Source: Planomicrobium sp. CPCC 101079 | Lineage (GTDB): Bacteria > Bacillota > Bacilli > Bacillales_A > Planococcaceae | Length of the DNA stretch: 64,000 bases | Assembly (NCBI RefSeq): GCF_007859275.1 | Contig: NZ_VOHC01000005.1 | Coordinates: forward strand, 20,525 to 84,524 | Direction: 5' to 3' | Part shown: in pieces, positions 42,831-51,219 of the stretch | How positions within the stretch are numbered: the stretch's first letter is position 1 | Layout of the letters: each line of letters begins with the position of its first letter | Position numbers and translations under genes: made by a program | The notes under the pieces: model-generated | Databases searched by the model: none | What the model was told of the DNA's origin: nothing | The model's input: only the letters and a program-made list of their open reading frames with translations

Positions 42831-42956
42831 AGTTCATGAAGACAGGCGGGTTTGTCATGTGAGAAACGCAGAAGTTCATGTAGCAACTGGAAAAGTTCAT
42901 GTAGAATTCATCAAAGTTCATGAAGAAGCCGTCAAACTTTATGAAGGAAATTCTTC
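42831..42956 (+). repeat. Six-unit 21-bp TTCATGTA array (array B)
   Basis: Units start at 42831, 42852, 42873, 42894, 42915 and 42936, all exactly 21 bp apart. The conserved part is AGTTCATGTAGAA; the rest varies. The rest of the 408-bp gap to the next gene is the HPr terminator and about 200 bp of AT-rich sequence in which I see no clear promoter. Confidence 0.82.
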
Positions 42957-43168
42957 CAGCCTGTTTGTTTCAAACCTGAAAATTCCCTGTAGTAAAAGTC
43001 TTCGCATATTAGAAAACCATTTTGATAAGTCCAATTTTGCATATATCAACAAACAACATTTGGCCTCCACTTTCCCTGAAAAGCGAGATATACTTATAAA
43101 TAAGAATTGATTTTGCAATTATCTGATAAATGTTTTTGCACTTTTATGAAGAAAGGAGGTAGTTAAAA

Positions 43169-45277
43169 ATGGCCTTGGATCAAAGGAGCCACGCTTTGTT
43201 ATCTTATTTGGCGCAAACGCAAGGATATGTTCCACTCGAAGAAATAACAGAGAAATTTAACATTTCACGTCGAACCATCTATTACGACATTGATAAGATA
43301 AATAGCTGGTTAAAAGACAATAATCTGCCGGCTGTTCAGCATGTGAGATCTGCGGGTTTTCATCTGGAAAAAGTGGCGGCAAGCCATATTCCAGAGAAGT
43401 TGGGCGTCTTGAAAAGTTGGCATTACGAATATTCTGGAAAAGAACGAAAAGCTTGGCTGACCATTTACTTGATGACCCGAAATAAGCCGATGTATTTGGA
43501 AAATCTGATGGAAAAATTGCGGGTTAGCAGAAATACCACGATCAACGATATAAAAGCCTTAAAAAAAGAGCTGGTACGATTCAATCTCCAGTTGGAATTC
43601 GACCGGAAATCGGGTTATGTGCTGATAGGGAAAGAAGAAGACAAGAGAAAAGCCCTTGTTTTTTACCTGGAACATGCGTTGCCAAAGCGAAGCTGGCAAA
43701 ACTTGCTGGTGCAGCTTCCAGCCATTTTATCCAACAATGACAGCCTGGATTTTTTAGGGTTTGAGAAACTGCTGGCAGTCGAGCGCATTGTGTCAGAAAG
43801 CGAACAGGAACTGAATGTCCAGTTCACCGATGAATTTCTTCACAGTTTTTCTTTCCGGCTGCTGCTTTTCGGCAGGAGGCTTGCACAGGGCCAAAAAGTC
43901 GAAGTGGATGAAATTGAAAAAAAGGTGCTAAGTGACTTAAAGGAATATAAAGCAGCTCAAAAGATTAGTGAAGAATTAACTCTCATATTGGAAGTGGAGT
44001 TTCCGGAGGATGAAATTTTCTACATCACCAAGCACCTTTTGAGTTCTAGGGTCCAGTTTTCAGAGCTCCGGCTTGAAAGTGGAAGCAATCAAGATTCGAA
44101 AATACTGGCCAAGATAGTTTCAGACATGGTTACTGATTTTCAAAAGTATGCCTGCATCTTGTTTGAAAATCGCCAGGAAGTTGAAGCCAACTTGCTGCTT
44201 CATGTAAAACCGGCTTACTATCGTGTCCTTTATGGAATCGAAGCAGAAGACAGTATGACCGATTCCATCAAGGAAAAATACCCTGATATTTTTCAACTCA
44301 GCAAGAAAGTTTCCATTCACTTGGAACGGGCGACGGAGAAGCCGATAAACGATAACGAGATTGCACTGATTGCTGCTCATTTTGGAGGTTGGCTAGAGAG
44401 AACAGGAGTCAAGCCTGCAAGCAGAAAAAAAGCCCTCCTTGTCTGCACTTCTGGAGTCGGCACATCCCGGCTGCTTCAGCATCAGCTCGAGGAGCTATTT
44501 TCAACAGTAGACATCATTGGCTGCGTTTCCATGCGCGATTATGAAAAAGATCAAAGCGATGCCGATTTTATCATTTCAACGATTCCCATTGCTGAAAAAG
44601 AACGTCCGGTGTTTGTCGTAAACCCGATTTTGGCGGAAGCGGAAAAAGAAAGTCTTTTAAAAAAAGTGAATGCCTTGATGGAGACGGTGCCTCAGCCGCG
44701 TAGTTCAGTAGAAGCTGTCTTAGACATTGTGCGTAATTACGCAGATATTAAAGACATCCAAAATCTTGAGCGGGAGTTGCGCCAATATTTTTATCAGCCG
44801 CAACGTACTGCCGAAGCAACTAAGCCTGAATTGGGGGCCTTGCTGCGAAAAGAACATATCCAGACAGTGAAAGCCATAGCGGATTGGCGGGAAGGCATAC
44901 GTCAGGCAGCCGCCCCTTTATTAAAAGGCGATTTCATTAGCGAAGGATATGTTCAAGCCATGGTCCACGCTGTTGACACTATGGGCCCATATATTGTCAT
45001 TTCGCCAAAAGTGGCGATTCCGCATGCACGGCCTCAAGACGGTGTAAAGAAAATCGGGATGAGTTTGCTGCGTGTCGAGCAAGGTATTTCTTTTTCAAAT
45101 CAAGAAAAGCATCTCGTCCATTTAATTATTGTACTAGCCGCTATTGATGGGGACAGCCACTTGAAAGCGCTTGGCCAATTGGTGAAAATACTGAACGATG
45201 CAGAGGTTAAAGAGGGGTTTCTAGCCGCAAATTCGCCTGACGAAATTCATGGGCTTCTCCTAGCCCATTCGCATTAA
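43169..45277 (+). CDS. PRD-containing PTS regulator (MtlR/BglG type) with EIIB and EIIA domains
   Basis: This 702-residue transcription activator has an N-terminal DeoR-type HTH (LEEITEKFNISRRTIYYDID), a second HTH-like region (ENLMEKLRVSRNTTINDIKA), and two PRD domains (about 190-410). An EIIB-like domain with Cys426 (LLVCTSGVGTSRLL) and an EIIA domain with His619 (AIPHARPQDGVKKIG) follow. Phosphorylation by HPr and the cognate PTS would switch its activity. A GAAAGGAGGTAG site precedes the ATG. It is 38 bp upstream of the PTS genes and surely controls them. Confidence 0.92.
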   Translation: MALDQRSHALLSYLAQTQGYVPLEEITEKFNISRRTIYYDIDKINSWLKDNNLPAVQHVRSAGFHLEKVAASHIPEKLGVLKSWHYEYSGKERKAWLTIYLMTRNKPMYLENLMEKLRVSRNTTINDIKALKKELVRFNLQLEFDRKSGYVLIGKEEDKRKALVFYLEHALPKRSWQNLLVQLPAILSNNDSLDFLGFEKLLAVERIVSESEQELNVQFTDEFLHSFSFRLLLFGRRLAQGQKVEVDEIEKKVLSDLKEYKAAQKISEELTLILEVEFPEDEIFYITKHLLSSRVQFSELRLESGSNQDSKILAKIVSDMVTDFQKYACILFENRQEVEANLLLHVKPAYYRVLYGIEAEDSMTDSIKEKYPDIFQLSKKVSIHLERATEKPINDNEIALIAAHFGGWLERTGVKPASRKKALLVCTSGVGTSRLLQHQLEELFSTVDIIGCVSMRDYEKDQSDADFIISTIPIAEKERPVFVVNPILAEAEKESLLKKVNALMETVPQPRSSVEAVLDIVRNYADIKDIQNLERELRQYFYQPQRTAEATKPELGALLRKEHIQTVKAIADWREGIRQAAAPLLKGDFISEGYVQAMVHAVDTMGPYIVISPKVAIPHARPQDGVKKIGMSLLRVEQGISFSNQEKHLVHLIIVLAAIDGDSHLKALGQLVKILNDAEVKEGFLAANSPDEIHGLLLAHSH

Positions 45278-45315
45278 AAGCTCCGACTACATGAATCACA
45301 GAAAGGAATATGGAT

Positions 45316-45756
45316 ATGAAGTTTTTGGAGAGAAACCTTATCGCTTTAGATGTTGACGTGAGTTCACCGGAAGAAGCCATACGTGTAGCCGGCGGCCTGC
45401 TTGTTTCTGAAGAACTTACTGAGCCTCGTTATGTAGACGCCATGCTTGAGTCTTATCAAAAGAATGGCCCTTACTTTGTTCTAGCGCCTCAAATTGCAAT
45501 GCCGCATGCCAGACCGGAAGATGGGGTAAAAGAAGCATCGGCATCCTTTGTCAGACTCCAAAAGCCAATCGCTTTCGGAAGTGAGGCAAACGATCCTGTT
45601 CAATTGGTTTTTGCTTTAGGGGCATCCTCAAGCGATGAACATCTACTATTGATGAAGCAATTGGTTATGCTGCTGAACAATCCGGCTCATGTCGAAAAGT
45701 TAAAGCAAGTAACAAGCTATGAAGAAATACAAACATTGATTGGGAGGAATGAATAA
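45316..45756 (+). CDS. PTS EIIA component (ascorbate/fructose type)
   Basis: This 146-residue cytosolic EIIA carries the phospho-His64 in AMPHARPEDGVKEAS. It resembles the EIIA domain of the preceding regulator. ATG at 45310 is also possible, but AGGA lies eight bases before 45316 and only two before 45310. The stop overlaps the EIIB start by one base. It takes phosphate from HPr and passes it to the EIIB. Confidence 0.9.
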   Translation: MKFLERNLIALDVDVSSPEEAIRVAGGLLVSEELTEPRYVDAMLESYQKNGPYFVLAPQIAMPHARPEDGVKEASASFVRLQKPIAFGSEANDPVQLVFALGASSSDEHLLLMKQLVMLLNNPAHVEKLKQVTSYEEIQTLIGRNE

Positions 45757-46028
45757 TGTTGAAAATTTTATGTGTATGCGGATTAGGGCAAGGAACAAGT
45801 TTGATTTTACGGATGAACGTTGAACAAGCACTCGGTGAAAAAGGAATAACGGCTGACGTTGAGCATATTGACGTGTCAGCAGCTTCAAGCATGGACGCTG
45901 ACTACATCTTCACAAGCAACGAACTCGCGGAAAGTTTACAAGGGCATACTGGAAAAATCATTATTGTAAACAATTATTTCGACATGACTGAAATCAATGA
46001 AGCAATTGACAACAATATTGAACAGTAA
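45756..46028 (+). CDS. PTS EIIB component (ascorbate, UlaB-like)
   Basis: This 90-residue EIIB begins ILCVCGLGQGTSLILRM. Cys8 in the CGxGxGTS loop is the phospho-acceptor, as in UlaB. The fold is a small alpha/beta phosphatase-like domain. It overlaps the EIIA stop by one base and lies 63 bp before the EIIC gene. Confidence 0.92.
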   Translation: MLKILCVCGLGQGTSLILRMNVEQALGEKGITADVEHIDVSAASSMDADYIFTSNELAESLQGHTGKIIIVNNYFDMTEINEAIDNNIEQ

Positions 46029-46091
46029 AGATCCAGAAGAGAATGCAGTTGTGAATAGAAAGGCAGGATAAACGGAAAAGGGGAAATAACA

Positions 46092-47387
46092 ATGGATATT
46101 ATCTTTTGGTTGGCGGATAACGTATTTGGGACGCCCGCTATATTGCTAGGGATTATTGTCTTGATCGGTTTGCTGCTTCAGAAAAAAACAGTCAGTCAAC
46201 GAATTAGCGGAACTTTCAAGGCGATCATTGGGTTCTTGATCATCAGTGCCGGCGCTGCGATTATCGTCGGGGCGTTGACCGTTTTTGAACCATTATGGAA
46301 AGAAGTGTTTAACCTTACAGGAGATTCACTAGGCCAATACATGGGGCAAGAGTTATTCAACACTGAATATGGAAGCGCTGTCACACTGGCCATGACTCTT
46401 GGATTTTTGATCAACGTACTCTTGGCGCGCTTCACTAAATTGAAATACATTTATTTGACGGGCCATATGATGTTTTGGACAACCACAATCTTTGCCGGGA
46501 TCGCTGTCCATACGTCGCCAGATGTTTCGTTTTGGCGCCTGGTTATTTTCTTGTCCCTTATCATGGGAATTTATTGGACAGTCCAGCCAGCGCTGACGCA
46601 ACCGTTCATGCGCAGAATAGTGGGCAATGACAATATCGCGTTGGGCCACACGTCTGCTTCTGTTGCGCTTCTTTCCGCATGGGGAGGAAAACTTTGGGGC
46701 AACAAAGAAAATGACTCCGAAAAAATAAAGCTTCCAAAAGGCTTGGAATTTCTTCGGGACTCCAATGTCATCACTGCATTAACAATGGGATTATTGTTTC
46801 TTTGCGGGGCTATCATCATTTCCTTTAAAGACACCCCGGGGGCACAAGAATTGCTGGCCAGTTCAGGAAACCAAAACTTTATTGTCTATGCGATTATTCA
46901 ATCGTTCACTTTCACAGCGGGGATTGCTGTTGTCTTGACCGGAGTTCGCATGTTTATCGGGGAAATTGTGCCAGCCTTTAAAGGGATTGCCACAAGAATC
47001 GTACCGGGTGCAAGACCGGCACTCGACAACCCGATTGTTTTCCCATATGCTCCAAACGCAGTTATTCTCGGGTTTTTGGGCGCATTTGTAGGCGCTCTTA
47101 TATGGCTCGTCATTTTGGGCAATACAGTAGGCTATGTTTTTGTTCCCACAATGATCGTTTTGTTCTTCCATTCTGCTTCTGCAGGCGTCTTCGGGAATTT
47201 GACTGGAGGCGTACGCGGTGCAATTATGGGCGGTTTTATCACAGCGACGGTTGTTGCCTGGGGCCAGTTCCTGGCAGTGAAAATGCTGCTTGCCGGAACC
47301 ATTCCTGACACGGCAATGTGGGCGGCGGATTCAGATATGTTCATATTAGGTCCGGTCATCCGTTTGCTGGCTCAACTATTCTTATAA
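46092..47387 (+). CDS. PTS EIIC component (ascorbate, UlaA/SgaT-like)
   Basis: This 431-residue polytopic membrane protein has about 10-11 hydrophobic segments and belongs to the UlaA/SgaT family. Typical segments are IFWLADNVFGTPAILLG, the GHMMFW motif, QPFMRRIVGNDNIALGHT, and VPAFKGIATRIVPGARPALDNP. The family transports L-ascorbate in E. coli, but many members have other or unknown sugars. AAGGGGAAATAA precedes the ATG. With no UlaG-type ascorbate lactonase nearby, the substrate is open. Confidence 0.9.
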   Translation: MDIIFWLADNVFGTPAILLGIIVLIGLLLQKKTVSQRISGTFKAIIGFLIISAGAAIIVGALTVFEPLWKEVFNLTGDSLGQYMGQELFNTEYGSAVTLAMTLGFLINVLLARFTKLKYIYLTGHMMFWTTTIFAGIAVHTSPDVSFWRLVIFLSLIMGIYWTVQPALTQPFMRRIVGNDNIALGHTSASVALLSAWGGKLWGNKENDSEKIKLPKGLEFLRDSNVITALTMGLLFLCGAIIISFKDTPGAQELLASSGNQNFIVYAIIQSFTFTAGIAVVLTGVRMFIGEIVPAFKGIATRIVPGARPALDNPIVFPYAPNAVILGFLGAFVGALIWLVILGNTVGYVFVPTMIVLFFHSASAGVFGNLTGGVRGAIMGGFITATVVAWGQFLAVKMLLAGTIPDTAMWAADSDMFILGPVIRLLAQLFL

Positions 47388-47393
47388 TAAATG

Positions 47394-47425
47394 CATAAAG
47401 AGGCGCTTCTCTGCCTCTTTTTCTT
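47394..47425 (+). terminator. Hairpin terminator between PTS and lactonase genes
   Basis: AAAGAGGC pairs with GCCTCTTT, followed by TTC. It may lower expression of the downstream enzymes relative to the transporter. Confidence 0.65.
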
Positions 47426-47457
47426 ATTACTTATGACGATAAAAGGAGAGGCTAATT

Positions 47458-48450
47458 ATGAGTTTTATACGAACGCTGCGCGGAGACATTAAGCCAGAAG
47501 AACTGGGATTTACGTATTCTCATGAACACATTGTGTGCAGGCCGGCTTACTGGGTAGAGAAAAACGCGGATGATTTATTGCTGGATGACAAAGAAAAATC
47601 AAAACTCGATGTTTTGGATTTTAAAAATCACGGCGGCCGATCGATTGTAGATGCGACCGCAATCGATTACGGCCGGGACGTTCAAGCAGTTAAAGAAATC
47701 TCGGAAGAACTGGACATTCACATTGTTGGCACAGCAGGTTTTAATAAAAGCTTTTTATGGGACGCTAATATTAAAGCAGAATTGAAACCGGTATTAGGCG
47801 ACTACCGGACGTACAGCGATTGGATTGAAACAAAAAGCATCAACGAATTGACCGATTTTGTCATCAAAGAAGTAGAGGAAGGTTTAGAAGGAACGCCGTA
47901 TAAAGCAGGGCAAGTGAAATTTGGGACAGGCTATAACCGCATTACTCCGCTTGAAGAAAAAACGCTGCGAGCCGTGGCAAGAGCACATTTGGAAACAAAA
48001 GCGCCGCTGCATTCCCATACTGAAGCAGGTACCATGGGATTGGAACAAATTGAATTGCTGCAAAGCGAAGGTGTCGACCTTTCTTATATGAGTTTTGGCC
48101 ATATGGATCGAAACCCAGATCCTTATTATCATGAACAAGTGGCTAAAACAGGTGCTTACTTGAGTTTTGACGGAATCGCAAAAATTAAATACGCACCGGA
48201 AAGCACGCGGATCCAATGCATTTTGGAACTAGTTAAGAAAGGTTATGAAAATCAAATCCTTGTCAGCGGAGACACTGCCCGGAAAACCTATTACAAACAT
48301 TATGATTATGGGCTTGGACTGGAATACATTATAGCGAAATGGGTTCCAAGATTTATCGATGACGCAAACCGCCAAGGGTTTGACGGCGAAAAACTAGCCC
48401 ATAAATTCTTTGACGAAAATCCGGCGCGATGCTTTACGTTTAATAAATAG
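47458..48450 (+). CDS. Phosphotriesterase-family lactonase-like metal hydrolase
   Basis: This 330-residue TIM-barrel amidohydrolase is of the PTE family. The binuclear metal site is visible: His22 and His24 (YSHEHIVCRP), Lys in VKFGTGYN, His in PLHSHTEAG, His in SFGHMDRNPDP and Asp in LVSGDTARKTYY. Listeria and Bacillus members of this type (Lmo2620, BH0225) were reported to open phosphorylated furanose lactones, which would fit a PTS product. AAAGGAGAGG precedes the ATG. It sits after the PTS and 13 bp before the creatininase gene. The exact substrate is not readable. Confidence 0.85.
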   Translation: MSFIRTLRGDIKPEELGFTYSHEHIVCRPAYWVEKNADDLLLDDKEKSKLDVLDFKNHGGRSIVDATAIDYGRDVQAVKEISEELDIHIVGTAGFNKSFLWDANIKAELKPVLGDYRTYSDWIETKSINELTDFVIKEVEEGLEGTPYKAGQVKFGTGYNRITPLEEKTLRAVARAHLETKAPLHSHTEAGTMGLEQIELLQSEGVDLSYMSFGHMDRNPDPYYHEQVAKTGAYLSFDGIAKIKYAPESTRIQCILELVKKGYENQILVSGDTARKTYYKHYDYGLGLEYIIAKWVPRFIDDANRQGFDGEKLAHKFFDENPARCFTFNK

Positions 48451-48463
48451 GAGGTGGCCCGCT

Positions 48464-49201
48464 TTGATTTTCCAAAATGAAAATTCATTTGAAGTGAAAG
48501 GGAAGATTGAAAAGAGCGGTGTGGCGATTTTGCCAATTGGCGCCGTTGAAGCGCATGGTCCGCATCTTCCTTTGGGAACAGATAATTATCTTGCGGAAAG
48601 CTTAGCCGCAAAAGTTGCTGAAAAAACTGGGGCATTTGTGTTGCCCACGCTGCCTTATGGACAAGTTTGGAGCTTGAAAAACTTTCCCGGGAGCATTAAT
48701 GTCAGCAATGAATCGTTAATTAGTATATTGGTGGATATTGGAGTTTCACTGCATCAGCAAGGTTTCAGTATGTTCGTGATGGTCAATGGCCATTTAGGCA
48801 ATGCTGTTGCGCTAAAAGAAGCAGCCAGAAAGCTGTACAGTGAAATTCCGGAACTCAAAGTGCTTTATTTGTTTTATCCAGGAGTCAAAAAGGTGACCGA
48901 CGAAGTGAGGGAAACCCAATCGGCGCATGCAAGTTATTTTCATGCCTGTGAAATTGAGACGTCTTATATGCTTTACTTGGCGGAGGAGTATGTTGATATG
49001 TCGAAAGCGATTACGGATATACCGGTTATTCCGCCAAGCGCTGATATTACCCCGACCCCTTGGGAAGAATTTACGGATTCAGCGGTTCTTGGAGACGCGA
49101 AACTCGCGACAAAAGAAAAAGGTGAAAAAATCATTAGCGTGGCGCTTGAAAACATGGTGGCACTGATCAATGAAATGAAAGCTGAATTCAAGCAGAATTG
49201 A
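48464..49201 (+). CDS. Creatininase-family amidohydrolase
   Basis: This 245-residue metal hydrolase has the creatininase signature GAVEAHGPHLPLGTD, with Glu29, His31 and Asp40 as expected ligands, plus VNGHLGN and HACEIETSYM. Family members cleave cyclic amides or formamides, or are involved in cofactor maturation. The start is TTG at 48464, eight bases after AGGAGGTGG; longer frames run back into the lactonase. It is co-transcribed with the lactonase. With the PTS and SIS proteins it suggests a sugar carrying an amide or lactam. Confidence 0.85.
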   Translation: MIFQNENSFEVKGKIEKSGVAILPIGAVEAHGPHLPLGTDNYLAESLAAKVAEKTGAFVLPTLPYGQVWSLKNFPGSINVSNESLISILVDIGVSLHQQGFSMFVMVNGHLGNAVALKEAARKLYSEIPELKVLYLFYPGVKKVTDEVRETQSAHASYFHACEIETSYMLYLAEEYVDMSKAITDIPVIPPSADITPTPWEEFTDSAVLGDAKLATKEKGEKIISVALENMVALINEMKAEFKQN

Positions 49202-49219
49202 AAAACGGGAGCTGATGGA

Positions 49220-49954
49220 ATGCTGAACGATTATTTCGCACGAGCAAAAGAACGGATTGAGCTAGTAGAAAAAACCGAAAAAACAAATATGCTGGAAGCA
49301 GCCCGGAAAGTGGCAGAGGCGATTCAAAGGGGCGGCATCATCCAATTGTTCGGCTGTGGCCATTCGCATATTTTAACGGAAGAAGTGTTCTACCGGGCGG
49401 GGGGCTTGGTCCCGATGAAGCCGATTTTTGTGGAACCGCTAATGCTGCACGAAGGCGCATTGACTTCTTCGCAATTGGAACGAAAAAATCAATACGCTGA
49501 AAGCTTTTTGAACGAACAGGATTTCCGGGAAGAAGACGTGGTGTTTGTCTTGTCGACTTCAGGACGCAACCCGGTGCCGGTTGATGTGGCCCAATTTGCC
49601 CGTGAAAAAGGGGCGTATGTCATCGGACTGACTTCACTGGAATATTCTAAGAGCCAACCATCGCGCCATACGAGCGGCAAGTATTTATTCAACTCGGTGG
49701 ATCTCGTCATCGATAATCATTCGGTGAGCGGTGATGCCATTTTGTCTTACGAGAAAGTGAAAGTGCCGTTTGGTCCGACTTCCACAGTCGTCGGTGCTGT
49801 GATTCTGAATGCGATCTTTGCGGAAGGGATTCAAATACTGGCGGACAGCGGCGTGGAACCGCCGATTTTCCTCAGCGGCAATATCGACGGAGCCGACGGC
49901 CACAACAATGCGCTTGTGGAAAGATACCAGGGGCGGATTCCATTATTGTCTTAA
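49220..49954 (+). CDS. SIS-domain sugar-phosphate-binding protein (UPF0309-like)
   Basis: This 244-residue protein with a single SIS domain belongs to UPF0309. Phosphosugar-binding Ser/Thr loops are LFGCGHSHILTEE and VFVLSTSGRNPVP. Members occur near nagA and other amino-sugar genes. It may isomerise or bind the phosphorylated product of the upstream enzymes. Start ATG 49220 follows AACGGGAGCTGATGG, 18 bp after the creatininase gene. Function unproved. Confidence 0.85.
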   Translation: MLNDYFARAKERIELVEKTEKTNMLEAARKVAEAIQRGGIIQLFGCGHSHILTEEVFYRAGGLVPMKPIFVEPLMLHEGALTSSQLERKNQYAESFLNEQDFREEDVVFVLSTSGRNPVPVDVAQFAREKGAYVIGLTSLEYSKSQPSRHTSGKYLFNSVDLVIDNHSVSGDAILSYEKVKVPFGPTSTVVGAVILNAIFAEGIQILADSGVEPPIFLSGNIDGADGHNNALVERYQGRIPLLS

Positions 49955-49972
49955 GTCTATATAAAACTAAAT

Positions 49973-50148
49973 GGGAATCGCGCCACACCCGTGGAAACGC
50001 GAATGGTCGGGACCCTGCAGCCGTGCTTTTGAACGGACGAGGAGGCCAGAGGTTCGCCCGCAGGAAAGGGCTCGCATTTCCAGCTCTTTATCTTGAACAC
50101 ATCATGCCTGTAAAGCCTGCACCGGAAAATTCCGGCTGCGGGCTTTTA
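49973..50148 (+). ncRNA. Candidate structured RNA or riboswitch with terminator, upstream of MurK-like kinase
   Basis: This 278-bp gap is GC-rich and structure-rich. Hairpins visible are CCAC/GTGG (49983-49994), CCGT/ACGG, CCTGC/GCAGG, and an outer GGAA/TTCC plus GCG/CGC closing stem reaching 50081. It ends in a strong terminator: AAAGCC.GC.CCGG with CCGG.GC.GGCTTT (50112-50148). No ORF is present. A TTTAAA-N17-TATAAT promoter (50145-50173) then serves the kinase. I cannot match it to a known riboswitch; glmS ribozyme features are incomplete. Confidence 0.5.
50112..50148 (+). terminator. Terminator of the candidate RNA
   Basis: The stem AAAGCCTGCACCGG pairs with CCGGCTGCGGGCTTT, leaving one mismatched pair plus a loop, and ends in TTTT. 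Confidence 0.8.
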
Positions 50149-50173
50149 AAATTCCATTGATAACCAGTATAAT
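50145..50173 (+). promoter_or_regulatory. Promoter of the second MurK-like kinase
   Basis: TTTAAA (50145-50150) and TATAAT (50168-50173) are 17 bases apart, directly after the terminator. An alternative extended -10 TAGAAT lies at 50176. Confidence 0.45.
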
Positions 50174-50232
50174 GGTAGAATCTCGGTAGCGCTTTATTCA
50201 ATTACAAGAACAAAAAAGGTGGGAGCAGCAAG

Positions 50233-51216
50233 ATGTATGTATTAGGGATTGACGGTGGAGGCACAAGAACGTCTGGAATTGTGGCGGATGAAAAAGGGAA
50301 TATCTATATGCAAGTAGCCACTGGCCGAAGCAACCCCAATACATTGTCACAACGGGGATTCGAACAAGTAATGAAAGATTTGTTGCTTGGATTGAAACGG
50401 CAAAACGAAGAAATTTACAAGCAAATCGCTGTCTGTTTCGCTGGGATTGCGGGAGTCGATGAAAGCCGGCGGACGGCGGAAGTGAGCGAATTGCTGAGAG
50501 GCTTTTTGCCCGAAGATGCGATATTGATTGTCCAAAATGACGCCATCAATGCCTTGCATTCCGGTACAGTCGGCGAAGCGGGCATCGTCCAGATCTCAGG
50601 GACAGGCGCCATCACGTTTGGCATCAATGAACAGCAGAAGGAAGTCCGGGCAGGAGGATGGGGCTTTTTGTTTGATGAAGGGGGAAGCGGTTTTGCAATC
50701 GGCAAAGCGGCGCTCCGGGCGGTTTTCAAGGAATACGATTTGCGGGGTTCGGCAACTTCACTGACAGGCAGGCTATTGGAGCATTTTCAGGTCGAAGAAG
50801 TAACGGAAATCATTAACCAAGTTTACGGCCAGGAATATGCACGTGCTGTGATTGCGCCGCTAGCTCCATTGGTTGTGGAAGAAGCGGGTGCTTCAGATGA
50901 AATTGCACAGCGCATCTTGGTTAATGCGTGTGAAGAAATGCTTCAGAGCATCGAAACGTGCCACCGGCAATTGTTTGAACCAGATCATCCAACAACCATT
51001 ATTCTGGCAGGCGGCGTTTTTTCCGATTGGCCGCTGTTCAGCAGCATATTTAATGGATTGGCAAAAGATACGCTGCCGAACGTCAATTTCCGGCCGACGC
51101 AGATTGCCCCAGTTGCAGGGGCAGTTGTCGCCGGATTGAAATCGCAAGGAATGGCGCCGGCAGATACATTTGTCCGCCGGATCAATGAACAGATTGATCA
51201 GGAAGTGAACGTTTAG
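50233..51216 (+). CDS. BadF/BadG-type sugar kinase, MurK-like paralogue
   Basis: This 327-residue kinase is closely similar to the one at 23722. It has LGIDGGGTRTSG, then SGTGAITFGINEQ and GGWGFLFDEGGSGFAIG. Expected activity is ATP-dependent phosphorylation of an N-acetylated amino sugar (MurNAc or GlcNAc) or a related sugar. GGTGGGAGCAG precedes the ATG. It lies after the structured-RNA candidate and its terminator, downstream of the SIS gene, so it may be expressed separately. It may be specialised for the sugar of the ascorbate-type PTS locus. Confidence 0.85.
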   Translation: MYVLGIDGGGTRTSGIVADEKGNIYMQVATGRSNPNTLSQRGFEQVMKDLLLGLKRQNEEIYKQIAVCFAGIAGVDESRRTAEVSELLRGFLPEDAILIVQNDAINALHSGTVGEAGIVQISGTGAITFGINEQQKEVRAGGWGFLFDEGGSGFAIGKAALRAVFKEYDLRGSATSLTGRLLEHFQVEEVTEIINQVYGQEYARAVIAPLAPLVVEEAGASDEIAQRILVNACEEMLQSIETCHRQLFEPDHPTTIILAGGVFSDWPLFSSIFNGLAKDTLPNVNFRPTQIAPVAGAVVAGLKSQGMAPADTFVRRINEQIDQEVNV

Positions 51217-51219
51217 GAC

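Noticed and set aside
42831..42956. 21-bp array as a CRISPR
   Set aside because: Repeat cores of about 13 bp with 8-bp fillers are too short and degenerate, and no cas genes are present.
49973..50148. glmS ribozyme
   Set aside because: A GACGAGGAGG stretch is present, but the other conserved core parts are absent, and the downstream gene is a kinase, not glmS.
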